Shown here piece by piece: positions 1-7,536 of a stretch of DNA of 38,506 bases. Each line of letters opens with the position of its first letter. Position 1 is the first letter of the stretch. Source of the stretch: Bacteroidales bacterium. GTDB taxonomy: Bacteria; Bacteroidota; Bacteroidia; Bacteroidales; UBA932. A model generated the notes under the pieces. That model was given only the letters and a program-made list of their open reading frames with translations. It was not told where the DNA came from and made no database searches. The stretch covers positions 1-38,506 of the forward strand of contig JAFRXO010000007.1 in assembly GCA_017443465.1 (NCBI GenBank), in the 5' to 3' direction. A program made the position numbers and the translations under genes.

Positions 1-39
1 AAAGCCTGGGTAGACAACCAAAAATAGGAATAATGGCAA

Positions 40-122
40 GAGTCAACCTACACCAGTAATAAAGTTAAACCAGAGTCAACTTCTTTCAGGGGAAGGCTCC
101 AATCGGAGTCAACCAAAATCAG
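40..122. repeat. Three GAGTCAAC-N6-CAG repeats at an exact 33-bp pitch
   Basis: GAGTCAAC begins at 40, 73 and 106, and each copy is followed six bases later by CAG. The pitch is exactly 33 bp, about three helical turns, which would put the three copies roughly on the same DNA face. The rest of each 33-bp unit is not conserved. The array lies about 160-240 bp upstream of the GH31 gene. It could be a regulator binding array or the decayed end of an earlier gene. The frame through the repeats is open only from 34 to 156 and has no start codon, so I do not call it coding. Confidence 0.55.
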
Positions 123-132
123 GAAAGTACAC

Positions 133-214
133 ATCGTCCCATTTGATGGACCGTAAGCCACGAAAACACATGATAATCGTGTCTATCGTCCCATTCGCGG
201 GACCTCAGGCCACG
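133..214. repeat. Pair of imperfect 30-bp direct repeats, each with an inverted repeat
   Basis: Two 30-bp copies lie at 133-162 and 185-214, 52 bp apart. Both begin ATCGTCCCATT and end GCCACG, and they match at 24 of 30 positions. Each contains a small inverted repeat: GTCC/GGAC at 136-139 and 148-151 in the first, GTCCC/GGGAC at 188-192 and 199-203 in the second. The position just upstream of the -7 box of the GH31 gene fits paired operator sites or short RNA hairpins. Two diverged copies are too few for a CRISPR array. Confidence 0.5.
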
Positions 215-251
215 CTACGGACAAATATTTTATCGTTTTCTGGAAAAAATT

Positions 252-259
252 TATTTTTG
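252..259 (+). promoter_or_regulatory. Bacteroidota -7 box for the GH31 gene
   Basis: TATTTTTG at 252-259 matches the Bacteroidota primary sigma -7 consensus TAnnTTTG. It ends 24 bp before the ATG at 284, which allows a short leader. No good -33 TTG is seen at the usual spacing. Confidence 0.5.
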
Positions 260-283
260 ATAAATCATAAATAGATTTTCATC

Positions 284-1975
284 ATGCGCAGGTTAGCTTT
301 ATTTATCTCTTTGCTCCTTTGCTTGAAAGTAAGTGCCCAGACCGTTACTGAAATCGAATCCCTTCCCGGGGAAATGTGGTGGGGAGCTGTCGTAAACAAG
401 GGTTACGTACAGCCATTTACTGATTTTGACGTAAGTGACAATCATCTGCATGTAGGGAAAGACGACCCTCGCAACCAGCCTGCCGCTACCCGGGACAATC
501 CTCCATATGACCTTTCATGCCATGGGACTCACGGATTTACCGTGCCGCTTTTCCTTTCCAACAAAGGGCGTTATATCTGGAGCGACCGTCCCTTCGCCTT
601 CCGCTTCCAGGGCGGCAGGCTGATCATATACTCCAAGGAAGGGAAAGTGGAACCTGTCACTGCCGGAAAGACCTTGAAAGACGCCTATATGGCAGCTTCG
701 GCCGCGCATTTTCCATTCGACGGGCGTGAACCCGCAGAACTGCTTTTCACAAGGCCTCAGTTCAACAATTGGATAGAATCCGCCATTTTCGGAATTGACC
801 AGCAGCATGCCGAGGAATATGTCGATGGAATTGCTCAAAGCGGTTTTCCCTGCGGGGTGATTACCATTGACGGAGGCTGGCAGCGTTATCATGGAAGAAG
901 GGATTTCAATCCCGAGACATTCCCGGACGCCATAAAACTGTTCGACAAGATCCATGGATATGGGTACAAGTCCATGTTGTGGTGTTCTTATTTCCTGTCA
1001 GCGGACAGCCGGCCGGAATATGTCAATTATAAGCCTACGGCTCAGAATATCCTCGTCAGGAACAGGCAGAAGCCCTGGGAGGCGGCTCTTGTGTGGTGGT
1101 GGAACGGGATCAGCGTTACCATGGACCTTACGTCGCCTCCGATCCGCAGGAAATTCAGCGACGAACTCGCCGCATTCGCCGAAAGATTCCACTTCGACGG
1201 CTTCAAGTTCGACGGAGGTGACCCGGAGTACTTCCGGAACCAGGCACTTTTCAGCGAGGAATGGATGGAGCCTGCCGATTTCGCGACTGGGTACAACCTT
1301 GTAGGAGAGGACTTTCCATATCATGAATACCGGGCCGGCTTCAAGACTGGAGGCCATCCTCTCGTCCTCCGGCTCCATGACATCGGACACACTTGGGAAG
1401 AGCTTCACATCATAATTCCCAATATCATCCTTGCCGGCCTCTGCGGTTATCCATATGCTTTCCCTGACATGATCGGAGGAGGGCTCGCGAGCAGTTTCGC
1501 TCCAGGAAAGAGCTTTTCCCACAAACTGTTCATCCGCTCCTGCCAGATCCAGGCGCTGATGCCTCTTATGCAGTTCAGCGCCGCCCCGTGGCGGGTCCTG
1601 ACAGAAGAGGAGTGCGGGATATGCCGTCGGTTCGCCCAGCTCCACACAGACTTTGCTCCTTATATCATGGAGCAGGTGCATCATGCTTCTTCTACCGGTG
1701 AACCTATAGTGCGCAGCATGGAATACGAGTTCCCTGGCTGTGGTTATGAGAAAGTGGACGGGCAGTACATGCTGGGCGGGAAGTACCTTGTGGCTCCAGT
1801 GCTCGATGAGGATGACTCAAAGACAGTATTCCTGCCTGCGGGGAAATGGCGTGATGACCTCGGGAAGGTTTTCAAGGGCCCGAAGGTCCTGGAACTTAAG
1901 GATGTCCCGCTGGACCGCCTGCCTTACTACGAGCGTCTGGACATGCGCCTATCCGGCAAGGGCGTCGGCAAATAG
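284..1975 (+). CDS. Secreted glycoside hydrolase family 31 protein
   Basis: The 563-residue protein starts with a signal peptide (residues 1-19, ending SAQ), so it should be periplasmic or exported. The middle is a GH31 TIM barrel. It has an IDGGW motif at the end of an early strand, and the nucleophile strand FKFDGGD contains D310, the likely catalytic nucleophile. LRLHDIGHTW contains D366, the likely acid/base. GH31 enzymes cleave alpha-linked sugars such as alpha-glucosides, alpha-xylosides and alpha-galactosides. The short beta-sandwich N-terminus and the FNPETFPD segment recall the MYORG-like branch rather than YicI. Substrate cannot be read from the sequence. The 3' end overlaps the convergent GH20-like gene by 27 bp. 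Confidence 0.85.
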   Translation: MRRLALFISLLLCLKVSAQTVTEIESLPGEMWWGAVVNKGYVQPFTDFDVSDNHLHVGKDDPRNQPAATRDNPPYDLSCHGTHGFTVPLFLSNKGRYIWSDRPFAFRFQGGRLIIYSKEGKVEPVTAGKTLKDAYMAASAAHFPFDGREPAELLFTRPQFNNWIESAIFGIDQQHAEEYVDGIAQSGFPCGVITIDGGWQRYHGRRDFNPETFPDAIKLFDKIHGYGYKSMLWCSYFLSADSRPEYVNYKPTAQNILVRNRQKPWEAALVWWWNGISVTMDLTSPPIRRKFSDELAAFAERFHFDGFKFDGGDPEYFRNQALFSEEWMEPADFATGYNLVGEDFPYHEYRAGFKTGGHPLVLRLHDIGHTWEELHIIIPNIILAGLCGYPYAFPDMIGGGLASSFAPGKSFSHKLFIRSCQIQALMPLMQFSAAPWRVLTEEECGICRRFAQLHTDFAPYIMEQVHHASSTGEPIVRSMEYEFPGCGYEKVDGQYMLGGKYLVAPVLDEDDSKTVFLPAGKWRDDLGKVFKGPKVLELKDVPLDRLPYYERLDMRLSGKGVGK

Positions 1976-3076
1976 GTCGATGCCCGAGATGGTGTGCTGG
2001 ATGTGCTTTTCGTTGTCGGTGGGGTCCCATGGAGCCATCATGAAGCCCAGCAGGTGATCTTTTGAAATATGCTCGCGGCAGAACGGAACCAGGCCGCCGA
2101 TTACATCATCGGCGCCGAGACCTTCAGCCCTGCGCTTTCCGCCTACCCAGTTGGTACTGCACGGAACCTGGTCGAAGCCGGCCTCGTCCAGTTTCAGGAA
2201 GCTCTCCAGGCGGATCCTGTCTGAAGTGAAGTTCTTTTCCAGGTCGAATCCGCCATATGCGCTGTCATAGAACCAGTTCTGCTGGATTACGCTTTTCGGG
2301 CAGCGTTTGACGAAGTCTTCATGATACCAGAAATGGTCGCTCCACATCCAGGGACGGGCGCCATGTCCTTCGATTGTGTCTACCAGGTGGTAGAGGTCTT
2401 TCCACCAGTAATCGTCCTGGCGTATGCATATGTATTTGTAGCCTTGCTTCTGCTGGAAATCAGCTGTTTCTTCATCGCAGCCGATGTGGAAAAAGCGCGG
2501 ATGCCCGAAAATCTCCATTACGTCGGAAATCACCTCTTCGCACATTCGGTAATATGGTTTAGATGAGACCATATGAGTGTAATCGCCCATCCAGCCGTTG
2601 TGCGTGGTGGAGAAATTCAGCTTCGGGATGACTTCGATTCCCAGGCTGTTGAGCCGGTCTATTTCCGTACGCATCTTCTCTATGCTCCACGTCCCTTCGA
2701 TAGCCAGTTCGGGATGGGAAGGGTAGAACAGGCCTTCTCCAAGGTCTATTACGACCATGTTGATGCCGCGCTCGGCAGCCCTGTCTGTTGCCCTGCGCCA
2801 AAGTTCATCAGAACAGATCAGATGGAGGTCCGGCTTCTTCTTCAGGCTCTTTATGGCTTGCTCCATGTCCTCTCCCATCTGGGCCGACGGGTAATCACAC
2901 CACATGTTGTTTCCCAGGTGGAGTAGCACGGAACGGATGTCTCCGATTCCGGCCTGTGCGGTCTGGGGATGGGTTTTGGGGATGCGGGGTTTTCTCGCGC
3001 CTGGTGCGCAGCTGATTCCCATGCCTGCGGCAACAAGTCCGGCCGCGGCGGAGCTGATGAAATTCCTTCTGTCCAA
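1949..3076 (-). CDS. Tat-signal lipoprotein with GH20-like TIM-barrel domain
   Basis: The 375-residue protein begins MDRRNFISSAAAG, a twin-arginine signal, and has a lipobox-like ISC with C23. It is therefore probably exported folded and lipid-anchored. The rest reads as a beta-hexosaminidase-like TIM barrel. FFHIGCDEET (about residue 200) resembles the H-x-G-x-D-E motif of GH20, where Asp and Glu assist the substrate acetamido group. The enzyme may act on N-acetylhexosamine glycans, but the family match is by motif only. The gene lies 35 bp downstream of the Fur-family gene on the same strand and may be co-transcribed with it. Its end overlaps the convergent GH31 gene. Confidence 0.7.
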   Translation of the reverse strand: MDRRNFISSAAAGLVAAGMGISCAPGARKPRIPKTHPQTAQAGIGDIRSVLLHLGNNMWCDYPSAQMGEDMEQAIKSLKKKPDLHLICSDELWRRATDRAAERGINMVVIDLGEGLFYPSHPELAIEGTWSIEKMRTEIDRLNSLGIEVIPKLNFSTTHNGWMGDYTHMVSSKPYYRMCEEVISDVMEIFGHPRFFHIGCDEETADFQQKQGYKYICIRQDDYWWKDLYHLVDTIEGHGARPWMWSDHFWYHEDFVKRCPKSVIQQNWFYDSAYGGFDLEKNFTSDRIRLESFLKLDEAGFDQVPCSTNWVGGKRRAEGLGADDVIGGLVPFCREHISKDHLLGFMMAPWDPTDNEKHIQHTISGIDLFADALAG

Positions 3077-3111
3077 AATATTGATGATTAATTCAGTACA
3101 GTATCCTATGT

Positions 3112-3573
3112 TCAGGCTTTCTGGCTTTTTTTCTTGCGCCCGGTGGGATGGCAGTGGATGTAGATGTCTACTGAATCCAGGTGGTAGCCGGTTATCCTGC
3201 GCCGTGCCAGGAGTGAATCGGCCCTCTGCTGCAGTTTCTCATCGGTGACATCGATCAGGGCATCGTTCTTCGTGTCATAGTAATGCGCATGAGGGTCAGG
3301 ACGGATATCGAAATAAAGTTTTCCGGAGGAGCACATCCTCTTGGCATATATGCCTTTTTCCGAGAGTCCGTTGAGGATGTTGTAAACAGAGGCGGTGGTA
3401 ACGGAGACCATGCCTTCTTTCTGGATCTCGGCGCAGACGGTGTCTGCAGATGCGTGGATAAGCCGCATCATGGCGCGGTGCACTGCAAGGCGCTGTGATG
3501 TCTGCCGGAGTCCGTGCTTTGATAGCATGGACTTGAAAGCGGCGAGATCATTGTATTTCGCGGATGAAGCCAT
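3112..3573 (-). CDS. Fur/PerR-family transcriptional regulator
   Basis: This is a 153-residue protein from the ATG at 3571-3573; an upstream TTG at 3577-3579 is less likely. The N-terminal winged helix shows LRQTSQRLAVHRAM and TTASVYNILNGLSEKG, typical of Fur DNA-binding domains. The dimer/metal domain carries PDPHAHYYDTK, the histidine-rich regulatory metal site. The C-terminal CxxC pairs of the structural zinc site in many Fur/PerR proteins are missing, leaving a basic KKKSQKA tail. It lies divergent from trxB, so a PerR-like peroxide role is plausible but unproven. Iron, zinc or manganese sensing cannot be excluded. Confidence 0.85.
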   Translation of the reverse strand: MASSAKYNDLAAFKSMLSKHGLRQTSQRLAVHRAMMRLIHASADTVCAEIQKEGMVSVTTASVYNILNGLSEKGIYAKRMCSSGKLYFDIRPDPHAHYYDTKNDALIDVTDEKLQQRADSLLARRRITGYHLDSVDIYIHCHPTGRKKKSQKA

Positions 3574-3598
3574 ATACAAATATATGAATAAAAATGGT

Positions 3599-3606
3599 TA
3601 TCTTTG
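3599..3606 (+). promoter_or_regulatory. -7 box for trxB
   Basis: TATCTTTG matches TAnnTTTG and ends 21 bp before the trxB ATG at 3628. The divergent Fur-family gene starts 25 bp to the left of this box, so its product could control both directions from this short gap. No clear -33 TTG is present. Confidence 0.55.
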
Positions 3607-3627
3607 CCTTTCTAAGCAAATACGGTT

Positions 3628-4560
3628 ATGGAAAAAACAGGATGTCTGATAATCGGAGGCGGCCCGGCGGGCTACACATCTGCCATATACACTTCAAGGG
3701 CGGGACTTACGCCGGTTCTGTATGAGGGGATGGAGCCGGGTGGACAGCTTACAACTACCACTATAGTGGAGAACTATCCAGGTTTCGCCGCAGGAGTGGA
3801 TGCAAATGAACTGATGGCTTCGATGCGCTCCCAGGCCGAGAGGTTCGGGGCAGATATCAGGCATGGGATCGTAACCGCTGTGGACCTTTCTTCCAGGCCC
3901 TTCAAGGTGACAGTCGATGACTCCCATGAGATAGAGGCTGAAGCCCTTATCATAGCTACGGGTGCTACTGCCCGCTATCTCGGGCTCCCTTCCGAGCAGA
4001 AGTTCCGCGGAATGGGAGTTTCCGCCTGCGCCACATGCGACGGTTTCTTCTACAGGAAGAAGGATGTGGCGGTGGTAGGAGGAGGGGATTCCGCATGCGA
4101 AGAGGCTACCTACCTTGCCGGGATGTGCAAAAAAGTGTACATGATAGTCCGCAGGGATGTTTTCAGGGCCTCCAAGGCCATGCAGGACAGGGTGTTCTCA
4201 ACTCCGAACATCGAGGTCTTGTGGAATTGCAATACACAGGAGGTACTTGGGGATGATTCCGGAGTGACCGGGGTACGTCTCCAGAACAACAAGGATGGCA
4301 GGGTTTTTGACATCAAGGTTGACGGTTTTTTCCTGGGCATAGGACATCATCCCAATTCCGAGCTTTTCTCCAAGTGGATCAAGACCGACGACAAGGGCTA
4401 CATCATCACTGAAGAAGGAACCAGTGCGACCAATGTCGAAGGCGTTTTCGCCGCCGGAGACGTACAGGACCCGCGTTACCGTCAGGCCATTACCGCCGCG
4501 GCGTCCGGATGCAGGGCCGCGCTCGATGTTGAGAAATTCCTGCTCGCACACAGGGGATGA
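3628..4560 (+). CDS. trxB: Thioredoxin-disulfide reductase
   Basis: The 310-residue cytoplasmic flavoenzyme transfers electrons from NADPH through FAD to thioredoxin. The FAD site GGGPAG is at residues 10-15. The redox-active CATC is at 134-137, followed by DG as in the family. GGGDSACEEA is the NADPH-binding loop, and GVFAAGDVQDPRYRQ near the C-terminus is the second FAD motif. Length is normal. It is divergent from a Fur-family regulator and is followed 22 bp later by bamD. Confidence 0.96.
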   Translation: MEKTGCLIIGGGPAGYTSAIYTSRAGLTPVLYEGMEPGGQLTTTTIVENYPGFAAGVDANELMASMRSQAERFGADIRHGIVTAVDLSSRPFKVTVDDSHEIEAEALIIATGATARYLGLPSEQKFRGMGVSACATCDGFFYRKKDVAVVGGGDSACEEATYLAGMCKKVYMIVRRDVFRASKAMQDRVFSTPNIEVLWNCNTQEVLGDDSGVTGVRLQNNKDGRVFDIKVDGFFLGIGHHPNSELFSKWIKTDDKGYIITEEGTSATNVEGVFAAGDVQDPRYRQAITAAASGCRAALDVEKFLLAHRG

Positions 4561-4582
4561 CCAGGACTGAAGAGAGAAACAT

Positions 4583-5479
4583 ATGATTAAGAACAGGTTA
4601 CTGATTGCCGCTCTTGCGGTGCTGGTTTTTTCAGGATGCTCGTCCAAATTCGACACGATCCTGAACAGTACTGACGTGGACAGCAAATATGCTTCGGCAT
4701 TCGAATATTTCAACGACGGGAAATTCCAGAAGGCGGCAAAGCTTTTCGAATCCCTTTCGGTCCAGACTAACGGAACGTCCAAGGAGGATACGGTCCAGTA
4801 TTACTGGGGACTGAGCAACTACCGTTTCAAGGATTTCTATACGGCAGAGACCAACTTCAGCAAGTTCATTACGAATTTCCCGAGGAGCCCCTTCACTCCC
4901 GAGGCCTCATTCCTCAGGCTGGACTGTCTCTACAGATCGACTTACAGGTATGAACTGGACCAGATGCCGACCCGTGCCGCAATAGGAAGCATCCACCAGT
5001 ATCTTGTGGATAATCCCGGCAATGTCCACACCGATGTCTGCAATGAAATGCTCCGGGACCTTAATGACCGCCTCGACAAGAAGGCTTTCGAAGGAGCCCG
5101 CCTCTATTACAAGATGGAAGATTACCAGGCTTCCCGTGTCGCTTTCCGCAACATCTTGAAGGATAATGCGGAAAATAATTACAGGGAGCAGATCCTCTAC
5201 TACATCGCCATGTCTTCCTACAAGTTCGCCCATCTGAGTGTCGCAGCCAAGCAGAGGGACCGCTACCTTACTTTCGTTGACGACTATTTCAACTTTATCG
5301 GCGAGTATCCGGAATCCGTTTACAGGCGCGAACTGGACGTTGTTTACAAGCGCGCGCAGAGGGCGATGGGCAACAATTCTGTAGAGGATGAGGATATCGA
5401 CATGTCCGACCGCCAGTTCCAGAAAGAGCGTAAGGGCAGATTGAAAGAAAATGAAACTTCCTCTGCTGACGGGAAGTAA
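4583..5479 (+). CDS. bamD: Outer-membrane assembly lipoprotein BamD
   Basis: The 298-residue protein has a lipoprotein signal ending VFSGC, with C19 as the lipidated cysteine. Tetratricopeptide-type helical repeats follow (YASAFEYFNDGKFQKAAKLFESL, then YYWGLSNYRFKDFYTAETNFSKFI). BamD works with BamA (encoded at 16460) to insert beta-barrel proteins into the outer membrane. The last 30 residues are highly charged. The start codon lies in a CATATG palindrome. The gene order bamD-rpoZ-recN is consistent with Bacteroidota. Confidence 0.93.
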   Translation: MIKNRLLIAALAVLVFSGCSSKFDTILNSTDVDSKYASAFEYFNDGKFQKAAKLFESLSVQTNGTSKEDTVQYYWGLSNYRFKDFYTAETNFSKFITNFPRSPFTPEASFLRLDCLYRSTYRYELDQMPTRAAIGSIHQYLVDNPGNVHTDVCNEMLRDLNDRLDKKAFEGARLYYKMEDYQASRVAFRNILKDNAENNYREQILYYIAMSSYKFAHLSVAAKQRDRYLTFVDDYFNFIGEYPESVYRRELDVVYKRAQRAMGNNSVEDEDIDMSDRQFQKERKGRLKENETSSADGK

Positions 5480-5524
5480 AACATATGGGGGCCATGGGGC
5501 TCCCGAGTGAACAAAGCCAAGAAT

Positions 5525-5878
5525 ATGGATCAGAACAAATTGAAGAAAGTCCCCGGAAACACCATTACCCGGGATGTAAAGGACCTGGCAGCACCCACCG
5601 GAAACATCTATGAATCCGTGGTTATCATGTACAAGAGGGCCAACCAGATCGCCGCAGCGGAGAAGAAGGAACTTGACAAGAAACTCGAGGACTTCAGGAA
5701 CGACCGTGACACAATGGAGGAAGTTTTCGAGAACAAGGAGCAGATCGAGATATCCAAGTATTACGAGCGTCAGCCCAAACCCGATCTTATCGCCATCAAG
5801 GAATTCCTTGAAGGGGAGCTGACCTACAGGTTCGCAGGGGAAGACGAAAAGCAGCCTCAGGGACAGCCGAAGGAGTAA
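5525..5878 (+). CDS. rpoZ: RNA polymerase omega subunit, Bacteroidota type
   Basis: This is a 117-residue protein from the ATG at 5525; a GTG at 5507 would add six residues. The core TGNIYESVVIMYKRANQIA and the later FENKEQIEISKYYE and PKPDLIAIKEFLEG match the Bacteroidota form of the omega subunit. That subunit aids folding and assembly of the beta-prime subunit of RNA polymerase. The C-terminal tail is short and rich in Gln, Glu and Lys. The gene sits between bamD and recN and is followed by recN after 5 bp, so the three are likely one transcript. Confidence 0.88.
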   Translation: MDQNKLKKVPGNTITRDVKDLAAPTGNIYESVVIMYKRANQIAAAEKKELDKKLEDFRNDRDTMEEVFENKEQIEISKYYERQPKPDLIAIKEFLEGELTYRFAGEDEKQPQGQPKE

Positions 5879-5883
5879 ACACC

Positions 5884-7536
5884 ATGCTCCGCTCCCTTTC
5901 CGTCAGGAACTATGTTTTGATAGACTCTCTGGAAATCAGTTTTCCGGAGGGTCTAATCATTATTACCGGTCAGACCGGCGCCGGAAAATCCGTACTGCTC
6001 GGAGCGCTCGGTCTGGTGCTGGGTGCCAAGGCTGACGTGTCCGCGATCTCAGGGGATGCCCCTTCTTGTGTGGTGGAGGCATCTTTCTTTACCGATGATC
6101 CTGCGGTAAGGGATGCGATAGAAGAATGCGGTGCAGACTGGGATGGAGGGAATCTCATCATCCGCCGGGTGGTCAACCGCAGTGCCCGTTCCAGGGCCTT
6201 CGTGAATGATTCTCCTGTCCCGCTTCCGGTTCTTCAGGAGATAGCATCCTCCCTTGTGGATGTTCATTCCCAGAACCAGACCCGGATCCTTTCAGACAAG
6301 TCTTTCCAGATGGCCGTTCTCGACCGTTTCGCAGGAGACGGAGAGCTGCTGGAGAAATGTTCGGAATCCTGGAAACGTCTGTCCGCCCTTAAGGGTGAAC
6401 TGGAAGAAAAACGCTCCTCCCTAGCCAGGGTTATGGAGGAAAGCGATTATATCCGCGCCCGTCTCGAGCAGCTCGAGAATGCCCGCTTGACAGACGGTGA
6501 ACTGGAAGCGCTTGAGGCTGAAGAAAAACGTCTGGCCAACGCGGAGGAGATCAAGGAATCTCTGCAGGGGGCGGGTGCATTATTGAGTCCCGGGGACGAC
6601 TCTTCCGGCCAGCCTGTTGACATCCTCCTCAAAGAGGCTTCGAGACTGCTCAGGAAGGTTATCCAGTACGTCCCTTCAATCGAGGGTCTTCCTGAGCGGC
6701 TTGAATCGGCAAGGATAGAGATCCGGGACATCATCGACACTTTAGAGGAAGCGGATGAGGGGATAGATGTTTCCCCCCAGAGGCTTCAGGAGGTCGGTGA
6801 CCGCCTGTCCCTTCTCTATGACCTTATGAAACGCTTCTCATGCAATGACATCGCTTCCCTGATCGCAAAGCGCGATTCCCTCGGAGGGATGCTTTCCGAC
6901 ACGGAGGGACTCGAAGAGAGGTGCCGGGAACTTGAAAAAGAGATAAGCGCAGAGAAACAGAGATACGAAAGCATATGCTCGGCTTTGCATGAAGCCAGGG
7001 CTGCTGCGGCTCCTTCATTCGCTTCAGCCATAGAAGGTTCCCTTCGCACCCTGGAATTGGAGAAAGCCGTTTTCGATGTGCTCGTCGTCGAAGGTCCTGC
7101 CTCTTCCTCCGGCCAGGATTCCGTACTGTTCCGCTTCTCCTCATCGGGAAAGGACCCTGTCGATGTTGCCAAGTGCGCTTCGGGAGGAGAGATGTCCAGG
7201 ATCATGTTGAGCCTTAAGGCTATGATGGCGCGCTACTCCGATATGCCTACACTGGTCTTCGACGAGATCGATACCGGAGTCTCGGGAAGCGCTGCAGACA
7301 AGATGGGCTCAATGATATGTTCAATGGGCGGCGACATGCAGGTCTTTGCCATAACCCATCTGCCCCAGGTGGCGGCCAAGGGCAGCGCGCATTATCTGGT
7401 GGAGAAATCGGGAACCACCACAATCCGCCGGATCGACGGTGAAGACAGGGTGATGGAGATTGCGAGGATGCTCAGCGGATCCAGGATCACTCCTGCCGCC
7501 GTTGCCAATGCCAAATCCCTTCTGGGATCCGATTGA
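5884..7536 (+). CDS. recN: DNA repair ATPase RecN
   Basis: The 550-residue SMC-like ATPase acts in double-strand break repair by recombination. The Walker A motif GQTGAGKS is at residues 29-36. A long coiled-coil middle (about residues 160-360) is rich in Glu, Leu and Arg. The C-terminal head has the ABC signature ASGGEMSRI and Walker B TLVFDEIDTGVSG, followed by the switch histidine in FAITHLPQ. Length is normal. Its stop codon directly abuts the stop codon of the convergent hddC-gmhB fusion, with no gap and no visible terminator. Confidence 0.96.
   Translation: MLRSLSVRNYVLIDSLEISFPEGLIIITGQTGAGKSVLLGALGLVLGAKADVSAISGDAPSCVVEASFFTDDPAVRDAIEECGADWDGGNLIIRRVVNRSARSRAFVNDSPVPLPVLQEIASSLVDVHSQNQTRILSDKSFQMAVLDRFAGDGELLEKCSESWKRLSALKGELEEKRSSLARVMEESDYIRARLEQLENARLTDGELEALEAEEKRLANAEEIKESLQGAGALLSPGDDSSGQPVDILLKEASRLLRKVIQYVPSIEGLPERLESARIEIRDIIDTLEEADEGIDVSPQRLQEVGDRLSLLYDLMKRFSCNDIASLIAKRDSLGGMLSDTEGLEERCRELEKEISAEKQRYESICSALHEARAAAAPSFASAIEGSLRTLELEKAVFDVLVVEGPASSSGQDSVLFRFSSSGKDPVDVAKCASGGEMSRIMLSLKAMMARYSDMPTLVFDEIDTGVSGSAADKMGSMICSMGGDMQVFAITHLPQVAAKGSAHYLVEKSGTTTIRRIDGEDRVMEIARMLSGSRITPAAVANAKSLLGSD

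Noticed and set aside
1-27. End of a forward gene (residues KAWVDNQK then stop)
   Set aside because: Only eight codons are visible, so coding cannot be supported.
133-214. Possible two-repeat CRISPR remnant
   Set aside because: Copies differ at 6 of 30 bases, the spacer is only 22 bp and no cas gene is present.
998-1684. Long reverse-strand open frame inside the GH31 gene
   Set aside because: It is antisense to a gene with clear domain motifs and has no recognisable protein features.
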